Assembly: GCF_000003815.2 (NCBI RefSeq)
Contig: NC_049994.1
Span: forward strand, 531,910 to 595,909
Reading direction: 5' to 3'
Length of the DNA: 64,000 nt
Origin: Branchiostoma floridae
Lineage: Eukaryota; Chordata; Leptocardii; Amphioxiformes; Branchiostomatidae
Positions 56,209 to 64,000 of the stretch are shown piece by piece (position 1 is the stretch's first letter; each line of letters begins with the position of its first letter). The notes beneath the pieces are model-generated. The model saw nothing but the letters and a program-made list of their open reading frames with translations, did no database searches and had not been told where the DNA came from. The position numbers and the translations under genes are program-made.

Positions 56209-59200
56209 CAGAACATAACAGAAACAAAAGCAATTGTATATGTGGAGACACGTATAATCGTCTACAATTGCCTTGAAGTTCTTTTTTTTGTTCCGGGCTT
56301 ATCCCCAACTAAAATGAGAAAATATCTGCAGACTGCTCTGCAGTCACCTATCTGCAGACTGCAGTCACCTATCTGCATACTGCAGTCACCTATCTGCAGA
56401 CTGCAGTCACCTATCTGCAGACTGCAGTCACCTATCTGCAGACTGGAGTCACCTATCTGCAGACTGCAGTCACCTATCTGCAGACTGGAGTCACATATCA
56501 GCACACTGCAGTCACATATCTTCACACTGCAGTCACCTATCTGCACACTGCAGTCCCCTATCTGCACACTATAGTCAATGTGTTAGACTGCATACAACTA
56601 TCTGTAGACTGAAGTTACCTATCTGCAATATCCATACAGGTGAATGCAATCAGAGTGCAGTCTATATGGATACTGTAAATGCAGAAATGTTCGCGGTGGA
56701 TTAATGTTCTCGGTTTTCGCGGCGACCACTTCACCACGAACTTAAATCCACCGCGAACATTTTTCTATTAAGGTATTAGACTGCAGTCGTTACCGTGAAC
56801 TTAAATCCACCGCGAAAAGTCATTTTGCTCGCTACCGCGAAATTAAATCCCCGCGAACTTAAATGCATTTACAGTATACAAAATTAATGTAGTCTGTATA
56901 CTACATTAAAATGTACCTTAAATCATCAGCTTAATGTTTTCTATGAAAACTAGAGTTTGGGGACCTCATACCTCCATGAAATATTCTGATTATGCAAATG
57001 AGCTTCAGATTTGCATAATTTATGCTTGTTTGCGTACACCTTTAACTAACTTACATAGGTCACGATGTTGACAATCCAATCATTAACTACATGCATTTAG
57101 ATGAATTAGGTCACTTTCATTTCAATCATGCAAATTGGGGACTTATTTGCATAATTGGTATCAGGTAATCTTCCGCCTGCCACAAATTACATATTTTACA
57201 TGTATTTGAGTCCTACAATGGAAAACACTGTAAATATACTTTAGATTTTCCTCATTAAGTATGCAAATCAAGTCAAAATTTGCATAATTTACACTTCATT
57301 ATGTACATCTATGCCAAAGATGCCTGCATGCTAAATATTATGGAAATCCATTGTTCCTATGATCCGTTATGCTTCTTTGAAGTTTTTGACAAAATTGCCC
57401 CTACAATTCAAGAACAAGCTACCATAGCATTTCCAGGTCAAAAGATACAAAAAATTAAAGTTCTGCCGCAGTACTAAGGTCACATACCAGGGGCATAAAA
57501 TCAACCCTGATCTTCATCTTCCCAACCCCTACATTTAAATCAATCGATCGAGAGGTTATTGAGTTATGCTGACCACAAGTATCCGGACACACAAACAGAC
57601 AGACACACATAGACACACACACAGAAAGACACACCAAAAACTATACCTCCATTTTTCATGGAGGAAATAATAGAACATAGAGCCCTGTTAACCTGAAACA
57701 GGTCTGTCATACCTGACATCTAATTACAGTGCAATATTTAAGTTCGTGGGGATTTAATTCCCGGGAGCGGGAAAAATGACTGTTTGCGGGGGTTTTAAGA
57801 TCACAGTAGCACAATGCACTGTAGTCTTTTACTGCCAAGGATATATGTTCACAGTGGTTTTAAGTTCACGGTGAAACTGCAAACATAAAACCACCGCAAA
57901 CATTTCTGCATTTACAGTAGTAAAGTTACTCAGCAGCTCAGTTGCTGTGAGGCTCAAACCTTAAGGGGAAATTTCTCCATTATGCTATTTTCTATATTTT
58001 GCCAGGATCATTTCAAAGGGGTTATAATTGTTATTTGGACGCCCTATGCACAGCAGTGTGTCCACGGCAAAAAAAATGCAAAAAGTCCCTTCTGTCATGA
58101 ATGATGAATGTTTGCTATTTGGGTGCAGGAATGAAACAGGCATGAAAGTTTAGTTATTACATCCATAACAATTACAGCATTGTGAAATGAATGTGGAATA
58201 CTTCATTGTTGCTTTCTTTTCAGAGAATTTAGTGCTCTAGAAGTAAAGATTTTGTTTCTTCCAACTTGAAGCTCCAAGCTGGTCTGGACTGTGGAAAAAT
58301 AATCCTCAGGCCCCTGTTAGGACTGTAACGTCACATTTCCGACTCGGGGCCGGCCGGGCTATCTATTGAAGACAAAAATAGCAATGTATATATATGCGTA
58401 AATACATACAAAAAAATGACTAAGTCTTGTGTAGTTTGGGTATCTTTTATACCATACTTTTCGTTCCCGAAAGCAGCATGACCAGCCCCGGTTTAGAAAT
58501 GTGACGTAGGCCTTAGTCCTGTCATCATTGATTATTATCCTGTCATCAATAATGTTGAAGATTTCCCTTTCTTTCGATTGAGAAATATCAACTTTGATTA
58601 CTTGTGTGATAAGTTGCATCCCATCCACTTAAGGTGAATCCTATCCACTTGCCCGTTCACACTGCCCTAATCAGACGAATTGGACTGCTGCAATACAGAT
58701 AATTATTTTCGACTTGTTGCTTGCAACAATGATCATGTAACATTCTTTGTTTCACCATGCAGTCCACTACATTGTGTATCCCATATGTCTAATGTACAAT
58801 CCCAATAAACAATCTCATCAATGACTACAAGTTACTGTGAAAACAAACCCTGCTTTTTTCAACAATGTATTGTACCGGTAGTAACTGTTACATGTACAAC
58901 CCTTTTAAAATGTATAATATATGCCCCTGTATACAATATCATCATTGCTCTTATTCTTGGTGTACAGATTATCAAATCTTATGGGAAACACGTACACCCC
59001 ACCATGTATAATGTACTGTCCCTATAGTACCATTTTTTGTTGACTTTTGGGGTCACTTCCTGTGGAGACGGGGTAAGTGCAGCGTGGTAGCAGCATGACG
59101 TAATACCACCTAAATATAGCACGATTGCGTAATACCCACTCAGGGCCACTGTAAAACCCATTTTCCACGTACAAACATCCCCTGCAAAACCGTCAGAAGC

Positions 59201-61239
59201 CACTAGACAAAAAAACACCTCGTACGTTTCTTCTCCTTCTCAAGAACTACCCACATACGAAATATCAGATCAATCTGTCATGGTCTTACGATGCTGGACT
59301 GTTCACAGACATGCCCTATATGAGGTTTCTACACATACCTATTGTATCATGCAAATTACCACTTGATTTGCATAACAAGTATACAATTATGTACATTATT
59401 ACGTAAGCTATCTGCATACTTACAGTCATTAAGATCCATCAACCCCTGCTTTCATTATTCCTTCTCAAAACCTAAAACAAGAATTAATTTCACCGCCCCT
59501 GCGAAACCCCTAGGTGGCCAAAACTTACACACCTTACTATGCTTTTACACAGCTACCTACCACTTAAATATCATCACCCAAACAAGTCCCAAACAAAAAA
59601 TAGCAAAACCGGAAGTTCCGCTGCAGTACCATAACACGCCGCCAGAGCGCCCTGCCGTAAAGCAATTCCTACCATTTCTTTGTCATGTCTAATCCTACCC
59701 ACATACCAAATATCAAAACAATCCATCCACGCGTTCCCCAGTTATCAGGCTGACAAACGACCCCCTGACATAAAAACAGCACTGACTACAAACCTTCGTT
59801 TCACGAAGGAACAACTAAGACCATAATTTGGGTACCTAATGGCTGCATTAGTACTTCACCAGAAGAATCAAGTATTAGAAACTCCCCTACATGGAAGCGT
59901 AATAGTCCAGGGGAGAAAATGGCACATTGGCATTTCATGTGTAGGAGTCCTGAGAGGAAGAATAGACCCATGTAAGCTCTGCAGTCTCTGTCGTCTGTCA
60001 TCTTATCTGCATTAATGACCTTAACATCGGGCCATAACAGTCATTCTAATCTTATTCATAGACAACCAGGTCATCTGTCATTGAATCAAGGTACATGTAT
60101 TTTCTCAGAAACGGTAAGAACCTGACTATGCAAACCCAAAAAAGTGTTAGAACACAGAAAGCCAGGACTTCGAAGTTCCATACAGCCATGGAAATGTGAA
60201 ACTACCTCCAATCCAACCCAACACACGCACAGCATCTGTCTTTATTCAACACAAAAGCCTGGATCGCGCTTGGGGATCTATTCTCTGTGTAAAAACTAAT
60301 TAGAGGTAACATGACTACTTACAATGCCCCGAAATGTTTAGCTATACGGTCAATAACAGTATGAAATATATCTTGTAATATACTTTGTGTAAATTTTATG
60401 TATCATTTTACTTCATTATAATTGTAATTTATATTTCTCTCCTAAGGCCAGCCCTGTAATAACTGGGTGACCTTGGTTGCCTGTACTGTCAGCCAAACGA
60501 ATACATGAAATGAATAAATCTCAATTTGGAGAGTCATACCTACAAAAAGTTGTGCTGCTGACGTACATGTTTGTTACATTACTTTTTTCAATGTTCTGGA
60601 AGGAAATGAAAAATGCTGACACGGCTTTATAACGTCAGATTATTTCTCATTGTCCCTCCAACTACAGATCGTATTTGTGCGAGCTGATTATTTTGAAATC
60701 AAACGGCTACGGTAGGAAATGCGGAATTAAGTTTCACAGACCTCTGCAGAAGAGTCCTTTTTTGTCCTGCGGAAGATTGCAGGGTATTCTGTGGAAGATT
60801 AGAGCGTGTTTTATTATAGATTATTTTATTTCTGTGCGTGGAAGATGGGGGCATCTTGCGAATTTTGAGATGTATTTCATGGCCTGATGATACTTTTATG
60901 AAATTCTTTATTGAAGTGCTGTAAAAGTGAGTGAAAGTGCTATATCATCTTCTTGCATCATTTGTCTGGACAGTGACCTCGAATTAAGTACACACACTGG
61001 CAAAACCTTATGACCACTTTTGGATTTTGGAAGGTTTAAAAAGTGCATAGTATTAACTACTTTGATTGAGAAATACAGTACATGTACCTACCCATGTAAA
61101 GATCCTGACACCTGGTGGCGATTTCCCATAGAATCAGCCCTACTGCATACATGTCAACTTGCTTCAGGGCAGACTCAAAATCTCTTAGGTTTACGGCTCC
61201 TTCTAGCACTTCTGGTGCCATGTAGCGAACCGTACCAAC
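45910..61239 (-). CDS. BMPR2: BMP type II receptor (BMPR2), 3' half in six exons
   Basis: A plasma-membrane Ser/Thr-kinase receptor that phosphorylates type I BMP receptors. Exons in reading order: 61239-61092, 55557-55421, 54414-54289, 52894-52611, 51633-51476, 47162-45910. All have GT-AG borders and phases join to exactly 702 codons including the stop. The product runs from kinase subdomain VIII ([20 protein letters not shown]) through [11 protein letters not shown] and [20 protein letters not shown] to the end of the long cytoplasmic tail that distinguishes BMPR2 from activin type II receptors. Tail blocks [19 protein letters not shown] and [12 protein letters not shown] match vertebrate BMPR2. 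The extracellular domain, membrane helix and N-lobe must lie beyond 64000. Confidence 0.94.
47879..48753. mobile_element. 875-bp terminal-inverted-repeat element in BMPR2 intron
   Basis: CATTGGCATAATACCGGTC (47879-47897) and GACCGGTATTATGCCAATG (48735-48753) are perfect 19-bp inverted repeats. Further internal ACCGGTAT/ATACCGGT words exist. A minus-strand ORF (48301-48116) starts [13 protein letters not shown] but is only 61 codons. No target duplication is evident. Confidence 0.7.
49100..49650 (-). repeat. Dispersed repeat (ATTTGCAT-rich family), minus-strand copy
   Basis: The reverse complement of 49260-49350 matches 2815-2945 (landmarks TTCCAAACTTAGATGTTAGG-like, CCTCTTTGGAATG). Repeated ATTTGCATAAT words continue to 49580. 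Intronic in BMPR2. Confidence 0.5.
53180..53498 (-). pseudogene. Penelope-like element GIY-YIG endonuclease remnant
   Basis: On the minus strand the frame begins [12 protein letters not shown] then stops. A nearby frame continues with [30 protein letters not shown] and [14 protein letters not shown] followed by ILDRE-x-x-W/R-(x)n-IFI matches the GIY-YIG nuclease with which Penelope-like elements end. It is broken by a stop and a frame change. It lies in the BMPR2 intron between 54289 and 52894. Confidence 0.55.
53497..53660 (+). mobile_element. Possible pogo/Tigger-like terminal fragment
   Basis: After the TA at 53497-53498 comes CAGTCAACCCTCTATTAGCG, with repeated GCGGCCACC/GCGACCACC/GCGGCCACTTG words inside. 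A CAGT start next to TA with 'CCTCTATTA-CGGCCAC' resembles pogo-type ends. The opposite end is not found, so only one terminus is supported. Confidence 0.4.
54289..61239 (-). CDS. BMPR2: BMPR2 kinase C-lobe exons
   Basis: Three exons: 61239-61092 (APE motif, DMYA helix and WEIATRC), 55557-55421 ([40 protein letters not shown]) and 54414-54289 ([33 protein letters not shown]). The conserved Arg of subdomain XI is in DAEAR. The APE Glu and the DMY Asp needed for the C-lobe fold are intact, so the kinase looks functional as far as it is visible. The first intron of this part is 5.5 kb and full of repeats. Confidence 0.94.
54485..54510. repeat. CA microsatellite
   Basis: ACAGACACACACACACACAC-type dinucleotide run within the BMPR2 intron. 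Confidence 0.85.
55011..55282. mobile_element. 272-bp MITE with long imperfect inverted ends
   Basis: The left GCCCCGTTCATGATGCAAAA and right TTTTTGCATCATGATCGGGG arms are inverted copies. The homology extends inward (GGTTCTAT-CATTTGGC / GCCAAACTGATAGAACC). It sits directly before the BMPR2 exon at 55421. Confidence 0.7.
56154..56212. repeat. (TA)n microsatellite
   Basis: A run of alternating TA about 55 bases long with single interruptions; the ORFs of alternating Tyr-Ile are artefacts. Confidence 0.92.
56333..56580. repeat. 21-bp minisatellite with CTGCAG sites
   Basis: About eleven tandem units of CAGTCACCTATCTGCAGACTG with a few variants (CACACTG, GGAGTC). Since 21 is a multiple of three, all frames stay open and give a repeated QSPICRL heptapeptide, which is not a gene. 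Intronic in BMPR2. Confidence 0.92.
56669..56878. mobile_element. Palindromic MITE (ACTGTAAATGCA family), full copy
   Basis: Ends ATACTGTAAATGCAGAAATG and AAATGCATTTACAGTAT are inverted. The interior repeats TTCGCGGTGGATTAA and AACTTAAATCCACCGCGAA words in both orientations. The flanking GATACT/GTATAC leaves the target duplication unclear. Confidence 0.8.
56948..57668 (+). repeat. Dispersed repeat (ACTAGAGTT / ATACCTCCAT family), long copy
   Basis: Starts AACTAGAGTTTGGGGACCTC and ATACCTCCATGAAA, and ends AAAAACTATACCTCCATTTT then TCATGGAGGAAAT, so the ends share an inverted CCTCCATGAAA. A CACAGACAGACACA-type run precedes the right end. Same order as 63588-63953. Confidence 0.7.
57720..57920. 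mobile_element. Diverged palindromic MITE (ACTGTAAATGCA family)
   Basis: Opens TTACAGTGCAATATTTAAG and closes AACATTTCTGCATTTACAGT, with GGTTTTAAGTTCACGGTGAA inside. Second, more decayed copy of the 56669-56878 family. Confidence 0.65.
58312..58530. mobile_element. Palindromic MITE in BMPR2 intron
   Basis: GTCACATTTCCGACTCGGGG (58330-58349) pairs with CCCCGGTTTAGAAATGTGAC (58486-58505). The similarity extends outward through TTAGGACTGTAAC and GTAGGCCTTAGTCC. No coding capacity. Confidence 0.6.
59020..59770 (+). repeat. Two diverged copies of a dispersed-repeat part
   Basis: AACTACCCACATACGAAATA (about 59245) and CCTACCCACATACCAAATAT (about 59693) share a following ATCA-A-CAATC-ATC. The same word occurs at 63830 in the ACTAGAGTT family. 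Likely decayed members of that family. Confidence 0.45.
60430..60515 (+). mobile_element. Possible LINE 3' end
   Basis: CCCTGTAATAACTGGGTGAC, GTACTGTCAGCCAAACGAAT and an AATGAATAAAT end resemble the short 3' UTR and microsatellite tail of CR1-like elements. No coding part is attached. Confidence 0.3.
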
Positions 61240-63587
61240 CTGAACACAGACATAAAGGAAAGCATCAACTCACATACGTTTACGACACACATGTAATTGT
61301 ACATGGCAAGGAGGGAACATCATGTACAGTCAGTGATCTCACCTGCCATATCTACATCCAATGTTACGTTAGGTGGCACACAATTTGGCAGGAAGACTAA
61401 AAACGAGACCACTGCATGGACAGAGAAATACCATCTCAGAACAAAAAACATCTATCATGGGATCAAGGCATCCAGAGACTGAGTGAATATTGTTTTCATC
61501 ATATGCATTTTCAAGTAGCCTGACTATAGCCTATAGTATTGCCGCCGCCCTAGGAGCTTGATGTCAAGCCCGCCTAAAGCTCGCGGATATCTGACGGCAG
61601 TGGGCCTCCATATATGGTGATAATGAGATGCAAACGTCACGTGCGCCCGCCGCCAGCATGGCACCCAGCGGAGCCGGTTGCTATGGGCCTGTCGGTTGCT
61701 ACGCAATGATGGATGTCGACCGGCCTTTCATGTGCCAAAAAGTTTCACGCGGAAGGCTTGGCTACCCGCTCGCGAAGAGGATATCTGGCAGTCATTTTTT
61801 TACAAGTTTCTACATCGTAGCATGAGAAAATGGCGCACATGGCAGGGACCACGCCAAGAAAAGAGTGTGAAGACATCGTTCTCAGCGGCATTCCTGGCCA
61901 TGTATGTATATGTGCAAACTGTGGCATAAATTTCCATGACAACACGGCGTAAGAAGCGTAGTTTTACTGTCACCATGAGCGGCCAAGTTTGGATGGATTT
62001 GGATGAAGTTCTGAACCGTTTTTACCGACCAAGTTTCTTGTCCCCACCTAGTACTCTGCCCGGCTGGCGCCAGCGAGCACGTGATGGCTGGGCGGTTACC
62101 ATGATAGTAATTCCTATCCTGGCTTCCTATTGGTGACTCCAGGAACTGGAATGGTCCGCGCAGCGAGAGCTGTTCTGCCACAAGCTCTCGAGGAGGGGGT
62201 CATTAACCCCAGCCAGCGAGAGATTGTGTAAACACAGGCTACATTTTCAAGCTGCAACTGATTGTCTTTCTGTTCAGATTCTCATAAATAGTACAGTGCC
62301 AGGAAAAGTTTTCTCCAAGGTCCTTTTGATATTGAAAGTGCACTTTATCAGATTCCAATATTGCTCTGGCACTCAGGTAACCATTGTTCACAGGTGTTGC
62401 AGGCCTATTCTCTGTCCCAACCCACTCTTTGGCCACAAGTCCCACATATCAAGGATGAGTGAAGATGGGAGTCCACAGGATCTCCATAATCTTACAGCTT
62501 GCACAAGGTCTGGGTTGCGTTGTAGTCGCTAAGAATACTAGCAACTCAATTCAACACCGCACCTAGTCTCATCCTAGCAGCTACAAAGGTACAAAAGGAT
62601 GAGTCGTCTATAGAAGCTTGGAATGGTGGCTGGCTTCCAAGTCAACGAACGAGCAATCCACCAATACACACTCACTCACTCACTATCCATGGTTAGATTA
62701 TACTGCTGCTGGGGGTATCCAAAGAATGAAGCAAAATTTGGTCAGAAAAGCAAACAGTACTGTTAATCCATTCCATATAGCGTTTGTGAATTATAGCGTT
62801 TGTGAAAATGGAGTACCTCACGGCACTCAGCGGTGAGGGAGGTACTACATGTATAAGTAGTAACCTCAACAGATGTCTATAAAAAAAGATGCATAAATAT
62901 AAAAAAACACCTCACCTTCCTCTGAAAACAAAAAATCTACAGTTATGTATACATGCCAACTTGAAAGCAAACAAAAACACATGGATTAACATGCGCCCAT
63001 GCCAGTGGCATGTGTGGTTCTAAAACAAACGACCATATCGACACGGTGACGTCACTTGATGGCTGCCAACTTTGCCCGGCCTATACTACAAAAATCTAGC
63101 TGATACTGCCAACCCACTTGACACTGAATAAGGATGTCGAGAAAGTCATGTGAGTGGTAAGAGAAAACTAGCGGGAACCACCACAGACTGTAGTCTGGAA
63201 GTCAGGACCAGGTTTGCGAAACTCTATATAGAGGTTCAGTGGCCTGATAAAGCAACAAAGAAGATAATACAAGAACTTGGGTGGCAAGTCAGCGATTTGG
63301 CCATGCATTGGATTAAGAAGGTGGTACAGAGAGAAGTCGTCCGCCAGGAAAAGAACAAAATTGCAACTTTCCCACACAAAAACATCAACAAGTCTGAAGC
63401 TTGGTAACCTTAATGCAGCACTCACTGACCCTTTGTGAAAGCCATGTAACATAAACTGAGAATATATTCATAAGACGGAGGGGGGTGGTCCATGATTGAT
63501 CAAATAGAAATTCAATAAATGAAATTTTAGCACTTGACTAGTGACTAAAAGCACTAAAATTAAGTTAGCCTCAACAAATCAAGAACT
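61240..63587. other. BMPR2 intron DNA, no further exon seen
   Basis: On the minus strand I looked for the upstream kinase blocks (HRDL, DFG) and found none, so the preceding exon is beyond 64000. A plus-strand open frame (63130-63407, VRTRFAKLYIEVQWPDKATK) has an HTH-like character but no start codon. Confidence 0.45.
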
Positions 63588-63953
63588 AGAGCTCACAACC
63601 TTGTACCTCCATGAAATATTTAGAGCCTTTTTAGATTTTATGCAAATGCTGCTAGGGGGCCAAAACATACATCACTCTTTCCTTACATCACAAGCTATTT
63701 GCCACCAAAAAAATCAAGACCATAGCATGTCCAGGTCAAGTTTTGCTGCAGTACCAAGGTCACACACCAGGGGGTGTGATCGACAAAAATCGACCCTGAC
63801 CTTCATCTTTCCAACACCTACATGTACCCACATACCAAATATCATTACAATCCATCCAGAGGTTCTAGAGTTATAGTGACCACAAATATCTGGAATACAA
63901 ACACACAGACAGACACACTAAAAACTATACCTCCATTTTTCATGGAGGTAATG
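63588..63953 (+). repeat. Dispersed repeat (ACTAGAGTT / ATACCTCCAT family), short copy
   Basis: AACTAGAGCTCACAACCTTG and TACCTCCATGAAATATTTAG at the left, AAAACTATACCTCCATTTTT and CATGGAGGTAATGATG at the right. An internal deletion relative to 56948-57668. Confidence 0.7.
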
Positions 63954-64000
63954 ATGGCCTCTAGGAACCTGTTGAGGACCAAGACACTGATTCAAATCCT

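Noticed and set aside
56262-56574. Long ORFs on both strands with repeated QSPICRL / QIGDCSL
   Set aside because: Product of a 21-bp tandem repeat that is stop-free in several frames; intronic.
56333-56580. CRISPR-like array
   Set aside because: Units are contiguous with no unique spacers, and this is a eukaryotic intron.
63130-63407. Possible HTH-containing transposase start (VRTRFAKLYIEVQWPDKATK)
   Set aside because: No ATG, only about 90 codons and no catalytic part; kept only as a note within the intron entry.

Overview
This is a stretch of a draft animal genome, most probably an amphioxus (cephalochordate, Branchiostoma-like) scaffold; that placement is inference. Genes are intron-rich with GT-AG introns. 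The STAT has features of both vertebrate STAT5 and STAT6, as expected of a lineage that split off before the vertebrate duplications. Several palindromic MITE families recur across the window. Eight runs of N and one isolated N mark joins, so some oddities may come from assembly.

Layout. 1-0.9 kb: last exon of an SLC2/GLUT-type sugar transporter (+). 2-10 kb: repeat-rich intergenic DNA with a tRNA-derived SINE, a LINE tail remnant, a strong hairpin, MITEs and a diverged segmental duplication. 10.1-10.4 kb: start of a leucine-rich-repeat protein, broken by a frameshift beside a gap. 11-13.1 kb: a Lys/Ser/Glu-rich protein (+) whose first visible splice acceptor has been amplified into a minisatellite. 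13.1-19.3 kb: a candidate 6.2-kb terminal-inverted-repeat element. 19.6-26.1 kb: the 3' half of a STAT5/6-type transcription factor in eight exons (+). 26.3-35.0 kb: a block of four satellite families, two of which (B and D) are related but in opposite orientation. 35.2-35.8 kb: a one-finger C2H2 protein with a long acidic region. 36.4-38.3 kb: short repeats and a candidate DNA transposon with a 7-bp target duplication. 38.7-39.6 kb: two phase-compatible exons that could start a secreted or membrane protein. 42.6-44.2 kb: a decayed LINE. 45.9-61.2 kb (-): the 3' half of a BMP type II receptor gene (BMPR2) in six exons, from kinase subdomain VIII to the end of the long cytoplasmic tail; its introns hold a Penelope-like endonuclease remnant, MITEs and minisatellites. 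The rest of that gene lies beyond 64 kb.

The confident genes are parts of two signalling systems (JAK-STAT and BMP) plus sugar transport; nothing suggests they act as a unit. The most unusual content is structural: the splice-acceptor minisatellite, the inverted relationship between satellites B and D, the 6.2-kb element directly before a STAT that lacks its N-terminal half, and several nested mobile-element remnants.
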